64,000 nt of DNA from Pseudomonadota bacterium (GCA_025355105.1 JANYAE010000081.1:238713-302712); one strand, 5' to 3'; positions 42,122 to 51,481 are shown, counted from the stretch's first letter. The notes: generated from the sequence alone by a model not told the origin. Program-made: numbers and translations.

Positions 42122-43249
42122 ATGGATTCAGTCGACGTCTGCATCATCGGCGGCGGCATGGCCGGTGCGTCGGTTGCCTTCCACCTCGCGCCGTACGCCG
42201 CTGTCGCCGTGCTCGAGCGCGAGCCGCAGGTCGGCTACCACAGCACCGGGCGCTCGGCCGCGCTGTATGCGCCGCAGTACGGCAGCCCGGTGATCCGCCG
42301 CCTGACCGCGAGCGCCGGCGAGTTCCTGAGCGCGCCACCGGATGGCTTCGCTGCGGCACCGCTGTTGACCGATCGTGGTTTCATGACCATCGGCAGCGCC
42401 GCGCAACGCCCGGCGCTCGAACGGCACGAGGCGCTGGCGCGCGCCAGCGGCCAGACGGCGACGCGCCTCTCGACGCGCGACGCGCTCGAGCTGGTGCCGT
42501 CGCTGCGTCCCGAGGCCGTCGACTGGGCACTGCTCGACCGCACGGCCCGCGACCTCGACGTCGAGAGCCTGCTGCAGGGGTTCCTGCGTGGCGCGCGCGC
42601 GCACGGCGCCCGCGTGATCACGGGCCGCGAGGTCGCTGTGCTGGAACGCGACGGCGGGGGCTGGCGCATCGGCGGCAACGACTTCGAGCTGCAGGCGCGC
42701 ATCCTGGTCGACGCCGCCGGCGCGTGGGCCGACGAGATCGCCGGACGTGCCGGCGTCGCGCCGCTCGGCCTCGTGCCGCACCGGCGCACGGCGTTCGTCT
42801 TCGACCCGCCTGAGCAGGTCGCCGTGGCACGCTGGCCGATGGTCTCGGACGCCGACGAGCTGTTCTACTTCAAACCGGAGGCCGGCAGGCTGCTCGGCTC
42901 GCTCGCCGAGGAGACTCCCTCGCCGCCGGTCGACGCGCAACCGGACGAGCTCGACGTTGCGATCGCCGTCGACCGCATCGAGCAGGCCGTCGACTTCGCG
43001 GTGCGGCGGGTGCTGCGCTCGTGGACCGGCCTGCGGGTGTTCGGCCCCGACCGCGATCCCGTGTCAGGCTTCGAGCCCGGCGTGCCGGGCTTCTACTGGC
43101 ACGCGGCGATCGGCGGCTACGGCATCCAGACGGCACCGGCGCTCGGCGCCTTTGCCGCGGCGATGATTCTCGGCCACGAGCCGCCGCCGGCCCTCGCCGA
43201 ACGCGGACTCAGCGTGCCGCAGCTCGCGCCGGAGCGACTGCGCCGCTGA
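42122..43249 (+). CDS. FAD-binding oxidoreductase (DAO/glycine oxidase-like)
   Basis: A 375-residue flavoenzyme of the D-amino-acid-oxidase superfamily. The Rossmann motif VCIIGGGMAGASVAFHLAP is at residues 6-24, followed by VLEREPQVGYHSTGRSAALY, where the YHSTGRSAA segment contacts FAD. The C-terminus has PGFYWHAAIGGYGIQTAPALG, closing the cofactor site. This sequence style is common in proteobacterial dehydrogenases of amino acids. The ATG at 42122 opens the Rossmann motif; AGGAGG lies 13 bases upstream, rather far. It shares the superfamily with the gene at 14075 but little sequence. Confidence 0.9.
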   Translation: MDSVDVCIIGGGMAGASVAFHLAPYAAVAVLEREPQVGYHSTGRSAALYAPQYGSPVIRRLTASAGEFLSAPPDGFAAAPLLTDRGFMTIGSAAQRPALERHEALARASGQTATRLSTRDALELVPSLRPEAVDWALLDRTARDLDVESLLQGFLRGARAHGARVITGREVAVLERDGGGWRIGGNDFELQARILVDAAGAWADEIAGRAGVAPLGLVPHRRTAFVFDPPEQVAVARWPMVSDADELFYFKPEAGRLLGSLAEETPSPPVDAQPDELDVAIAVDRIEQAVDFAVRRVLRSWTGLRVFGPDRDPVSGFEPGVPGFYWHAAIGGYGIQTAPALGAFAAAMILGHEPPPALAERGLSVPQLAPERLRR

Positions 43250-43390
43250 GCGGGAGCGCCGCGCGGGTTCAGCGCTCGTTCAGCGGCCGCGCCGATACGA
43301 GTGCTGCGGACGCATGCTCGCCTGCGCCATCGCCCGAGCCCCGAGCCACGCTCGCCGGACTGGGTCATGGTCGCCGCCGAACGGGCGGCG

Positions 43391-43723
43391 TCAGGCCTTG
43401 GGGATGGTCCCGGCGGGCGTCAGCTTGTCGATCGCCTGTGGCAGCAGCTGCGAGAGCTTCGCCGTGAGTTCCGGCACCGACAGGCCCGCCTTCTGCGCGA
43501 GCTCCTGGATGGCGCCCGAGCCGAGCACCTGGTGGATCTGCTCGGCGGTGATCGGCTGGTTCGGGCCGGTCCCGACCCACGAGCGCACCGTCGGCCCGAA
43601 ACCCTTCTGCTCGAACTGGTTGACGACGCCCTGCACGCCACCGTTCTGCTCGAGAACGTGATTGACCACGCTGACCATGGCGGCGCCGACAACGCCACCG
43701 AGTACCCCGTCGAAAAGTCCCAT
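43391..43723 (-). CDS. YidB/DUF937 family protein
   Basis: A 110-residue protein typical of YidB: MGLFDGVLGGVVGAAMVSVV, then GGVQGVVNQFEQKGFGPTVRSWVGTGPNQPIT, AEQIHQVLGSGAIQELAQKAGLSVPELTAKLSQLLPQAIDKLTP. The family has no firm function; E. coli YidB sits near gyrB. The ATG at 43723 follows GGAGGAGAACGACG. It is the last gene of a minus-strand run that starts at 48236. Confidence 0.92.
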   Translation of the reverse strand: MGLFDGVLGGVVGAAMVSVVNHVLEQNGGVQGVVNQFEQKGFGPTVRSWVGTGPNQPITAEQIHQVLGSGAIQELAQKAGLSVPELTAKLSQLLPQAIDKLTPAGTIPKA

Positions 43724-43806
43724 CGTCGTTCTCCTCCGTTGAGGCCGCCGAGAGCGCGGCTGAGTTCCATCGCGTACGGCGCGCGCCGCCTCGGTCAGGC
43801 GCGCCG

Positions 43807-44067
43807 TCAACCGGCAGCGAGGCGCGCGACGAGCGCCGCGTAGCGGCGCATCGCCTCGTCCGCCGGCAAGCCCTTGGCCTTCGCCCAGGCGTCATGCTTG
43901 GCGCGCGCGCGGACGTCGAAGGCACTAGGTCGCGGCCCGCTGACGTCGCCGACCGTCGCCTGCTTGTAGAGCGCATACAGCTCCAGAAGTTCGGCCGTCC
44001 CCGGCTCGTTCGGCAGCGACTTGACGTCCGCCGCCGCCGCCTCGAATCTCTTGCGAATCTCCGTCAT
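43807..44067 (-). CDS. Acyl-CoA-binding protein (ACBP)
   Basis: An 86-residue four-helix protein. The ligand motif ELYALYKQATVGDVSGPRPS is at about 28-47 and KHDAWAKAKGLPADEAMRRY at about 57-76, both matching ACBP. It would buffer long-chain acyl-CoA esters in the cytoplasm. ACBP is widespread in eukaryotes but patchy in bacteria. The gene begins 40 bases after the cysteine-desulfurase-like stop and precedes YidB. Confidence 0.92.
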   Translation of the reverse strand: MTEIRKRFEAAAADVKSLPNEPGTAELLELYALYKQATVGDVSGPRPSAFDVRARAKHDAWAKAKGLPADEAMRRYAALVARLAAG

Positions 44068-44107
44068 CGCCGGCCTCCAGCGCGGACCTGCCGCGGCGCC
44101 GCCGCGC

Positions 44108-45418
44108 TCAGGCGGCCCGCGACAGCTCCCGCAGCACCGCCAGTACCGTATCGACTTCGGCGAGCGTGTTGTAGTGCGCAAAGCCGACGCGCACCACGCC
44201 GCCATTGTCGCGCAGGCCGAGCACGCCGGCGATCTCGTAGGCGTAGAACGAGCCGTCCCAGACACTGATGTTGCGCGCCGCGAAGACCTCTGCCACGCGT
44301 GCCGGCTCGAGATTGCCGATGCGCAGGCTGAAGGTCGGCACGCGTCGTGCCACCTCGCTCGGATCGGCGTTGCCGTACAGGCGGATCGCCGGCAGCTCGC
44401 GCACTCCCTCGAGGAAGTGCGTCGCGAGCGAGTGCTCGTGCGCCGCTGCCGCCGCGAGGCCGCCGGCGATGCGCCGTCGCAGCGATGCCCCGGCGGACAC
44501 GCCGGCGAAGCGTTCACCGAGCCAGGCCAGGTGCTCGAGCGCGCCGACGGTGCCGAGCTGCGCTTCGAACGACGGCGTGCCGGGCGCGTGCTTGTGCGGC
44601 ATCGACGCGACACAGGGCCGGACCTTGAGCGGTGCGAGCCGATCGGCCAGCGCGCGTCGCACGTACAGGAGCCCCGCGTGCGGTCCGAAATACTTGTACG
44701 ACGAGGTGGCGAGGAGATCGCAGCCGATCGCCTCCACATCGAGCGGCAGGTGCGGCGCGGACTGCACTGCATCGACCATCGTCACGGCACCGACGGCGCG
44801 GCCCGCGGCTACGATGCGCGCCACGTCGTTGATCGTGCCGAGCAAGTTGCTGGCGTGGTTGCAGGCGACCAGGCGGGTGCGCGGACCGATCAGCTGCGGC
44901 AGCATGTCATAGCGGTACTGGTAGCTCGCCGGGTTGACGTCGAGCCAGCGCACGCTCACGCCGCGCTCCTCGGCCGCGATCAGCCACGGCGCCACGTTCG
45001 AGTCATGATCCATCCGCGTGACGACGATCTCGTCGCCGGCGCGCCAGTCGCGCGCGAGCATTCGCGAGAAATGGAACAGCAGGCTGGTCGTGTTGAGGCC
45101 GAACACGACCTCGTCGGCGCCGGCGCCAAGGAACTCCGCCGCCGCGGCGTGCGCTGCCTGCAGCGCCTGGTCGGTCAACCGCGAGGTGCGAAACGCACCG
45201 CCTTCGTTGGCGCAGTGCTCGACCATCGCCTCGCGCATCCGCTCGAGCACCCGGCTGGCGACCTGCGTGCCGCCGGGCGCGTCCATGTAGATTCGCGGCA
45301 CGCCGTCGTCCGTGAGCGCGAGCGACGGGAACGCGGCCCGCACCTCGGCATCGTCCCAACGCAAGTTCAGGTGGCTCATGTCCGCTGTCCCGCTCGAAGC
45401 ACTCGCCGCGGCACTCAT
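44108..45418 (-). CDS. Cysteine-desulfurase-like PLP enzyme (class V aminotransferase fold)
   Basis: A 436-residue PLP enzyme of the 'cysteine desulfurase-like' subgroup. Segments: YMDAPGGTQVASRVLERM, GLNTTSLLFHFSRMLA, VTRMDHDSNVAPWL, TMVDAVQSAPHLPLDVE and the cofactor lysine in SSYKYFGPHAGLLYV (about 242). The mobile Cys loop of IscS/SufS is not evident, so sulfur transfer is uncertain. The ATG at 45418 overlaps the amidohydrolase TGA (ATGA), showing coupling; an ATG at 45379 begins the conserved MSHLNLRWD region and is the alternative. Confidence 0.9.
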   Translation of the reverse strand: MSAAASASSGTADMSHLNLRWDDAEVRAAFPSLALTDDGVPRIYMDAPGGTQVASRVLERMREAMVEHCANEGGAFRTSRLTDQALQAAHAAAAEFLGAGADEVVFGLNTTSLLFHFSRMLARDWRAGDEIVVTRMDHDSNVAPWLIAAEERGVSVRWLDVNPASYQYRYDMLPQLIGPRTRLVACNHASNLLGTINDVARIVAAGRAVGAVTMVDAVQSAPHLPLDVEAIGCDLLATSSYKYFGPHAGLLYVRRALADRLAPLKVRPCVASMPHKHAPGTPSFEAQLGTVGALEHLAWLGERFAGVSAGASLRRRIAGGLAAAAAHEHSLATHFLEGVRELPAIRLYGNADPSEVARRVPTFSLRIGNLEPARVAEVFAARNISVWDGSFYAYEIAGVLGLRDNGGVVRVGFAHYNTLAEVDTVLAVLRELSRAA

Positions 45419-46713
45419 GGACGCGGCGCGACGATGGCGCCGCGCGCCATCACGAAGGTCGGATGCTCGGTCGCGGTGATGTCGGCGAGCACGTTGCCGG
45501 GCACGGCGACGAGGTCGGCCGACTTGCCGGCCTCGATGCTGCCGGTCTCGGCGTCGACCCCGAGCAGCTTCGCGGCCTCGTGCGTCGCCGCCATCAGTGC
45601 CGTCGCCGGCGCCATGCCGTCGGCGACCAGCAGCGAGAATTCCTTGGCGTTCAAGCCGTGCGGCGACACGCCGGAGTCGGTGCCGAAGGCGATCGGCACG
45701 CCGATCCGCAGCGCGACCTTCATCATCTCCGCGCCCGCACTCGCCGCCGCCTTGGCCTTCTTGGCGATCGGCGGCGGGAAGCTGTCGGCGCGGCGGCCGC
45801 TCCACCAACCGGCCATGCGCGTCGGCACCAGGTAGGTGCCCTTCTGTTTCATGAGTTTGAGCGTCTCGGCCGTCAGGAAGGTGCCGTGCTCGATTGAGTC
45901 GACGCCGGCCTCGACGGCGAGCCGCGCCGCCTCGTCGCCATGCGAGTGGGCAGCGACCTTGCGACCCCAGCGATGCGCCTCGCCGACGATCGCCTCGAGC
46001 TCGGCCGGCGTCAGCTGCGGCACCTTGAGCGGGTCGGACTCCGAGAACACGCCGCCGGAGGCGCAGATCTTGATCACGTCGGCACCCCACTTCATCTGGT
46101 CGCGCACCGCCTCGCGGCACGACTCCGGCCCCGAGCACACGCCGTTCATCGGTCCGAGCGGCTTGACGCGCTCGGGCGGGAACGGCGGCTGGTCACAATG
46201 GCCGCCGGGCGAGCCGATCGCGTGTGCCGCGGTCAGGATCCGCGGCCCCTGCACCAGTCCGTCGTTGATCGCGTTTCGCAACCCGATGTCGACCCAGTCG
46301 CCGGCGCCGACCACGCGGACCGTGGTGAAGCCGGCGGCCAGCGTCGCGCGCGCGTACTTTTCGGCGTAGTAGGCCTGCTCGGCCGGCTGGCGCAGCATGC
46401 CCTGGTAGAAATCGCGGTAAGAGTTGTCCGAGGCCTCGTCGGTGATGTGGACGTGGGCGTCGATGAAGCCCGGCAGCAGGGTCACGTCGCCGAGGTCGAT
46501 CACGCGGGCGTCGGCCGGGACCGGCGCGGCCGGGCCGACGGCGACAATCTTGGCGCCGGCAACGACCACGACGCCGGGCTCGGTGAGCCGTCCTGACACG
46601 CCGTCGAACAGGTGCCGCGCCTTGAGCACGGTGACGGGATCAGATGCGGCGGCCAGCGGCGCGATGGTCGCGCCCGTGATGGCGGCGGCGAGCACCAGTG
46701 TCTTGAGGGTCAT
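45415..46713 (-). CDS. Metal-dependent amidohydrolase (prolidase-like), exported
   Basis: A 432-residue paralogue of the amidohydrolase at 21923. Signal peptide 1-23; metal ligands in HVH of FIDAHVHIT, the lysine in ADVIKICASGG, H in KVAAHSHGDEA, H in SIEHGTF and D in AFGTDSGVSPHG. The CASGGVFSESDP segment is typical of the Xaa-Pro/Xaa-Arg dipeptidase-like group. A periplasmic dipeptide or N-acyl amino acid is the likely substrate. It lies 89 bases after the PLP decarboxylase and overlaps the cysteine-desulfurase-like gene. Confidence 0.92.
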   Translation of the reverse strand: MTLKTLVLAAAITGATIAPLAAASDPVTVLKARHLFDGVSGRLTEPGVVVVAGAKIVAVGPAAPVPADARVIDLGDVTLLPGFIDAHVHITDEASDNSYRDFYQGMLRQPAEQAYYAEKYARATLAAGFTTVRVVGAGDWVDIGLRNAINDGLVQGPRILTAAHAIGSPGGHCDQPPFPPERVKPLGPMNGVCSGPESCREAVRDQMKWGADVIKICASGGVFSESDPLKVPQLTPAELEAIVGEAHRWGRKVAAHSHGDEAARLAVEAGVDSIEHGTFLTAETLKLMKQKGTYLVPTRMAGWWSGRRADSFPPPIAKKAKAAASAGAEMMKVALRIGVPIAFGTDSGVSPHGLNAKEFSLLVADGMAPATALMAATHEAAKLLGVDAETGSIEAGKSADLVAVPGNVLADITATEHPTFVMARGAIVAPRP

Positions 46714-46802
46714 CGATCAGCCCCGGGGGGATTCGGACGGGCCGCCAATATACTCGATCGGCGCCGCACCTCTCGCCTGGGCGCCCCGCACCCGGCGCGC
46801 CG

Positions 46803-48236
46803 TCAGGCCACCGCGGCGCTCGTCGCGGCGGCCTGCTGCATCGCCTCCCAGAGCTCGGCGACGTGCCGCGCCTCGGTCAGCTCCATGCCGATCGAGACGC
46901 GCGTCAGCCAGCGGCCAGCGACGACCGCCGGCGTCAGGTAGGCGACGCCTGAGTCGTTGATCGCCTGCGTCCAGCGGCGCGCGTGCGCATCGAGCGCAGC
47001 GGCGTCGAGGCCCGGCGGTTCATGCCGGATGCAGACGGTCTGCAGCGGCACCGGCGCGACACGACGCCAGTGCGGGGCGGCGTCAACCCGGGCGGCCAGC
47101 CACTGCGCGTTCGCGAGGTCGCGGCGCAGTCGCGCACGGATCGCCGCCGCGCCCTGCTCGCGCAGCGTGATCCAGAGCTTCAACGCCCGGAACCGGCGCC
47201 CGAGCGGGATGCCCCAATCGCGGTAGTTGCGCACCTGTGCATCCACCGGCGTCTGCAGGTAGCTCGGGTTGGTCGACATCACCCGCACCAGGTGCTGGGC
47301 GTCGCGAACCAGGTACAGCGAGCAGTCGAAGGCGATCGTCAGCCACTTGTGCGGGTTGACGACGATCGAGTCGGCCGCCTCGACGCCTGCCCAGAGGTGC
47401 CGGCACTCGGGGAGCAGCATCGCGCTGCCGCCCATCGCGCCGTCGACGTGCAGCCACAGCCGCTCGCGCTGCGTGACGGTGGCAATCGCCGCGATCGGGT
47501 CCATGGCGGTGGTCGCGGTGGTCCCAGTCGTCGCGACGACCGCGCAGGGCCTGAGGCCCGCGGCGCGGTCGCTGCGGATCGCTGCCTCGAGCGCCGCGAC
47601 GTCCATCCGGAACTGCGCATCGAGCCCGACCGAGCGCACGTGCTGTCGGCCGAAGCCGGCGAGCAGCGCGGCCTTCTCGATGGAACTGTGCGCCTGCGCC
47701 GAGGTGTAGACGACGAGCGGCGGCTCGCCGTCCTGCAGGCCGGCGCGCGCCGCACCGTAGCCGGTCGCGCGCTCGCGCGCCGAGACCAGTGCGACGAACG
47801 AGGCGGCGGAGGCCGTGTCCTGGATGACGCCGCTGAAGATCGACGGCAGGCCGAGCAGGTCACGTAGCCAGTCGGTCGTCACCTGCTCGAGCTCGGTCAG
47901 CGCCGGACTCGCCTGCCAGTTGAGCCCGACGACGCCGAGCCCGGTGCTGACGATGTCGCCGAGCACCGAGGCCAGCGAGGCGCCGGACGGGAAGTAGCCG
48001 AAGAAGCGCGGATGCTGCCAGTGGGTGATGCCCGGCAGGATCAGCGCGTCGAGGTCGGCGAGAATCGCGGCGATCGGCTCGCCCTGCTCAGGCGCAGCCG
48101 CCGGAAGGCGCGCGATAAGGTCGCCGGGGGCCACCCGCGCCTGCACCGGGAGGTCGCCGGCGGCCAGCCGTTCACGGTAGGCCGCCACCCACTCCACCAG
48201 CGCGTGTCCGGCCTGTCGGAATTCGTCGGGTGTCAC
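46803..48236 (-). CDS. PLP-dependent decarboxylase, aromatic-L-amino-acid decarboxylase family
   Basis: A 477-residue fold-type I decarboxylase, normal length for the AADC/tyrosine-tryptophan decarboxylase family. Hallmarks are GITHWQHPRFFGYFPSGAS near the N-terminus, WLHVDGAMGGSAMLLPE with the PLP-binding Asp, and the cofactor lysine in VVNPHKWLTIAFDCS (about 297). The substrate (Trp, Tyr, Phe, Dopa) cannot be told. The GTG at 48236 has GAGG 6 bases upstream; the open frame further upstream is not conserved. It is the first gene of a five-gene minus-strand run. Confidence 0.92.
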   Translation of the reverse strand: MTPDEFRQAGHALVEWVAAYRERLAAGDLPVQARVAPGDLIARLPAAAPEQGEPIAAILADLDALILPGITHWQHPRFFGYFPSGASLASVLGDIVSTGLGVVGLNWQASPALTELEQVTTDWLRDLLGLPSIFSGVIQDTASAASFVALVSARERATGYGAARAGLQDGEPPLVVYTSAQAHSSIEKAALLAGFGRQHVRSVGLDAQFRMDVAALEAAIRSDRAAGLRPCAVVATTGTTATTAMDPIAAIATVTQRERLWLHVDGAMGGSAMLLPECRHLWAGVEAADSIVVNPHKWLTIAFDCSLYLVRDAQHLVRVMSTNPSYLQTPVDAQVRNYRDWGIPLGRRFRALKLWITLREQGAAAIRARLRRDLANAQWLAARVDAAPHWRRVAPVPLQTVCIRHEPPGLDAAALDAHARRWTQAINDSGVAYLTPAVVAGRWLTRVSIGMELTEARHVAELWEAMQQAAATSAAVA

Positions 48237-48398
48237 GGGAATCCTCGTCTCGGCGCTCGGTCGATGGCAGTTTACCCGGAACGCGCCGGCCCGGAAGGGC
48301 GGTCGGCCGGCGCCGGACCCGAACGATCCTTCCTCCGCGGTCACCGACTGCGTCTACACTGGCGCCCCCCGTTCCCCACCTGACCCCCGGAGGTCCCC

Positions 48399-48908
48399 GT
48401 GTCCCTTTCCCTCTACGATGTCTCGATCGCGCCGCTGACGCTCGGCCTGACCAACCTGTCGGCCCTGCTCGACAAGGCCGCCGCGCACGCCGAAGCCAAG
48501 AAGGTCGACCCCAAGGTGTTCGCCGACTTGCGCCTGATCGCCGACATGTTCCCGCTCAAGCGCCAGGTGCAGATCACCTGCGACACGGCCAAGGGCGCCG
48601 CGGCGCGCCTCGGCGGCGTCGAGATCCCGAAACACGAGGACACCGAGAGCAACTTCGCCGAGCTCAAGGACCGCATCGCCAAGACGCTGGCGTTCATCGC
48701 CACGGTCAAGGCCGATCAGATCAATGCGTCCGGGGCGCGCGAGATCGTGCTCAAGTTCCCGAACAGCACGCTGACATTCAGCGGCCGCGACTACGTCACC
48801 AAGTTCGTGCTGCCGAATTTCTACTTCCACATCATGGCGACCTACGCGATTCTGCGCAGCAACGGCGTCGACGTCGGCAAGAACGACTTTCTCGGCGCGA
48901 TCCAGTAG
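48399..48908 (+). CDS. DUF1993 family protein
   Basis: A 169-residue helical protein with the DUF1993 pattern: SLYDVSIAPLTLGLTNLSALLDKA, LRLIADMFPLKRQVQITCDTAKGAAARLGG and FVLPNFYFHIMATYAILRSNGVDVGKNDFLG. It resembles the DinB-like four-helix fold, with H at FYFHIMATY, but function is unknown. The GTG at 48399 has GGAGGT at 48389-48394. The high Lys content is unlike its neighbours but common in this family. Confidence 0.9.
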   Translation: MSLSLYDVSIAPLTLGLTNLSALLDKAAAHAEAKKVDPKVFADLRLIADMFPLKRQVQITCDTAKGAAARLGGVEIPKHEDTESNFAELKDRIAKTLAFIATVKADQINASGAREIVLKFPNSTLTFSGRDYVTKFVLPNFYFHIMATYAILRSNGVDVGKNDFLGAIQ

Positions 48909-48949
48909 CCGGCACGCGCGGGGCGCGGCGACGCGACGCGCTCCGCGAC

Positions 48950-50401
48950 CTAGTCGCGGCCCCGATCTTGGGCCGCGGCGGGCTCCGCGCCCGCACCCGG
49001 TGCCGCTAGCGGCGGCTCGAGCGACTTCCAGAACGAGTTGAGATCGCCGGCGTGCGACGCAAGCAGCGTGCGGCAGGCGTCGACGACCGTCAGGTCGAAC
49101 TGCGTCAGCTGTCCGCGGGCGAGCTCCTCGAGCGCCGCGTCGCGGCCGAGCGCGGCGCGATACGGCCGGTGGGTCGACATCGACTCGAAGACGTCGGCGA
49201 CCGCGATGATCCGGGCCTCGAGCCCGATCGCCTCGCCGGCAAGGCCGGCCGGATAGCCTGAGCCGTCGAGGCGCTCGTGGTGCTGCGCGATCATGTCGGT
49301 GATCGGCCACGGGAAGTCGACGTCGCGCAGCACCTCGACGCCGGCCTTCACGTGCGTCTTGACGAGCGCGAACTCCTCCGCCGACAACGGACCGGGCCGG
49401 GTCAGGATGTCGACCGGAATCGCGAGCTTGCCGACGTCGTGCACCAGCGCGCCGAGATAGAGCCCCTCGAGGCGGTCGGCGCCGAGTCCGAGCCGGGCAC
49501 CGATCGCGCGCGCCAGATTCGCGACCCGCCGCTGGTGCCCGGCGGTGTACGGGTCACGCTTGTCGATGGTCGCCGCGATCGCGCCGATGGTCTGGGTCAG
49601 CACGCGGCGCAGCCGCAATTCGGCGCTGTGGCGTTCGGTGACGTCGCTGACGATGCCCTCGAGGCAGACGCTGCCGCCCGCGACCGCGTCGCGCAGGTAG
49701 GCGCGGTCCTCGACCCACAGCGTCTCGCCGCTGCCGGTCCGGACGCGGTAGTGCTGGGTGAATTCGCGATCGCCGGCGACGACGTGCCGGTGGAGCTCGT
49801 CGAGCACGCGCTGCGCGTCGGCGGGATGGACGATGTCGGCGAAGCCCACGAGGCCGGACGTCAGGCTTTCCGTCAGGTAGCCGAAGTAGGCGACGTTGCC
49901 GGAGACGAACTCGATCGGCAGGCCGTCCTCGAGGCGCGCGCGGTACATGACCATCGAGGTCTTCTCGATGATCGCCCGCGCTGTCGCGAGTTCCTCGTCG
50001 AAGCGCCGCTGGTCGCTCACGTCCTCGACCAGCGCGAGACTGCCGTCGAATTCGCCTGAGTCGCTGAACAGCGGCAGTGGCTCGACGCGCGCCACGACCG
50101 ACTGGCCGTCGGCGCGTCGCCACTGCATCGTGTAGGACTGCGTGGCGCCGTGGCGACGCTCCTGCCAGCGGGCGAGAAAGGCCTCGCGGCTGTCGGCGTG
50201 CAGCAGCTCGACGACCGGCCGGCCGGTGACGTCGGCATCGCCACAGCCGAGCATGCGCAGGAACGCACGATTGCAGAATCTGACGCACGCGCCGTGATCC
50301 AGGATTACGACGCCGTGCTTCATCCGGGCCGCGAGCACGGCGAGCGGCAGCTCGGCATGGCCGTGACCGGCAAGTCGCGGCAGCAGACTGGACACCGACA
50401 T
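48950..50401 (-). CDS. PAS-PAS-HD-GYP protein, predicted c-di-GMP phosphodiesterase
   Basis: A 483-residue cytoplasmic regulator. First PAS about 20-135 (MKHGVVILDHGACVRFCNRAFLRML), second PAS about 145-275 (VSGNVAYFGYL...VHPADAQRV...VRTGSGETLWVEDRAYL). The HD-GYP domain (about 285-450) keeps all key residues: DPYTAGHQRRV, ALVHDVGKLAIP (HD about 321) and HHERLDGSGYPAGL (GYP about 382). It should hydrolyse c-di-GMP in response to a PAS-bound signal. The ATG at 50401 is used. It converges on DUF1993. Confidence 0.93.
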   Translation of the reverse strand: MSVSSLLPRLAGHGHAELPLAVLAARMKHGVVILDHGACVRFCNRAFLRMLGCGDADVTGRPVVELLHADSREAFLARWQERRHGATQSYTMQWRRADGQSVVARVEPLPLFSDSGEFDGSLALVEDVSDQRRFDEELATARAIIEKTSMVMYRARLEDGLPIEFVSGNVAYFGYLTESLTSGLVGFADIVHPADAQRVLDELHRHVVAGDREFTQHYRVRTGSGETLWVEDRAYLRDAVAGGSVCLEGIVSDVTERHSAELRLRRVLTQTIGAIAATIDKRDPYTAGHQRRVANLARAIGARLGLGADRLEGLYLGALVHDVGKLAIPVDILTRPGPLSAEEFALVKTHVKAGVEVLRDVDFPWPITDMIAQHHERLDGSGYPAGLAGEAIGLEARIIAVADVFESMSTHRPYRAALGRDAALEELARGQLTQFDLTVVDACRTLLASHAGDLNSFWKSLEPPLAAPGAGAEPAAAQDRGRD

Positions 50402-50704
50402 CGGAGAACCTGCGCGGGTGTACGGGCACGACCGGCAGGCCCTGCCGGAACACCCCGTCCCGGCTCGCGGACCTGCCCTTCCCGTCATGTATCGGCCGGC
50501 CGCGGCACGAATTCGCAGGCCGTGGCAGTTGATCTTCGCGGCATCGTGACGCAGATCTCTAAGTGGTCGCCGCAGCCGGATCGGCGATCGACCGCAACCG
50601 CTCCGGCGCTGGACCGGCTGCCCGGATCGGCTACTCTGGCCGCCGGATCTCGCGGTCGCGACCGGGCGGCCGTCGAGCGGACCCAGGCACTCGGAATTGC
50701 AGCG
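50402..50704. other. Divergent intergenic region (303 bases)
   Basis: It lies between the HD-GYP gene (minus) and the metzincin-like gene (plus). A perfect 7-pair hairpin, CCGGCAG/CTGCCGG with a 3-base loop (50432-50448), lies 31 bases upstream of the HD-GYP start, inside its probable leader. I see no strong promoter or other gene. Confidence 0.5.
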
Positions 50705-51481
50705 ATGTGGAAGAAGATTCGCGTCGGCATTCTCCTCGCGGTGCTCGCCATCGTCGCGAGCAATGCGTGGCTCGAGCAGCGTCGTTCGCAGACCTGGCGC
50801 GACAGCCTGTACGTCGGCATCTTCCCGGTGGCCGCCGACGACCGTCCGGCGACGCGCGCTTTCGTCGCGGCGCTGCGGCCGGACGCCTTCGGCTCGCTCG
50901 AGCCGTTTTTCGCGGGCGAAGCACAGCGCTACGGGCTGCCGCTCGCCGAGCCGTTCCGGGTGCAGCTGTATCCACCACTCGCGGCGGCGCCACCGCAACT
51001 TGAGCTGGAGGCCGGACCGATCGGCACGATCTGGTGGAGTCTCAAGATGCGCTGGTACGCCTGGCGCTCCGGTTCGGTGGCCGGCCGCCCGCCGCCGCAC
51101 ATCCGTGCGTTCGTGCTGTATCACGATCCGTCGTTGGCGTCGCGACTGCCGCACTCGAGCGGGCTGCGCAAGGGACGGATCGGCGTCGTGCATGCCTTCG
51201 CGGCGGACGCGATGAGCGGCAGCAACGCGATCGTCATCGCCCATGAGGTGCTGCACACGGTCGGCGCCGTCGACAAGTACGACGCGCAGACCGACGCCCC
51301 GCTCTATCCGCAGGGCTTCGCCGACCCTGAGCAGCGTCCACTCTTCCCGCAACGACGTGCCGAGATCATGGCGGGGCGGCGCGCGCTCGCGGAGCGCGAG
51401 CAGGAAATGCCGGACTCGCTCGACGACTGCGTGGTCGGCGCGGCGACGGCCGCCGAGATCGGCTGGACGCGGCGCCCGTAG
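50705..51481 (+). CDS. Metzincin-like putative metallopeptidase, membrane-anchored
   Basis: A 258-residue protein with an N-terminal membrane helix (about 6-20) and an extracytoplasmic domain. The sequence AHEVLHTVGAVDKYD gives H180, E181, H184, G187 and D190, i.e. HExxHxxGxxD, the zinc signature of metzincins with Asp as third ligand (as in snapalysin). EIMAG (M222) could be the Met-turn. I do not recognise the family by name and no prodomain is visible. The ATG at 50705 opens the membrane helix. Substrate unknown; catalysis is inferred from the motif alone. Confidence 0.7.
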   Translation: MWKKIRVGILLAVLAIVASNAWLEQRRSQTWRDSLYVGIFPVAADDRPATRAFVAALRPDAFGSLEPFFAGEAQRYGLPLAEPFRVQLYPPLAAAPPQLELEAGPIGTIWWSLKMRWYAWRSGSVAGRPPPHIRAFVLYHDPSLASRLPHSSGLRKGRIGVVHAFAADAMSGSNAIVIAHEVLHTVGAVDKYDAQTDAPLYPQGFADPEQRPLFPQRRAEIMAGRRALAEREQEMPDSLDDCVVGAATAAEIGWTRRP

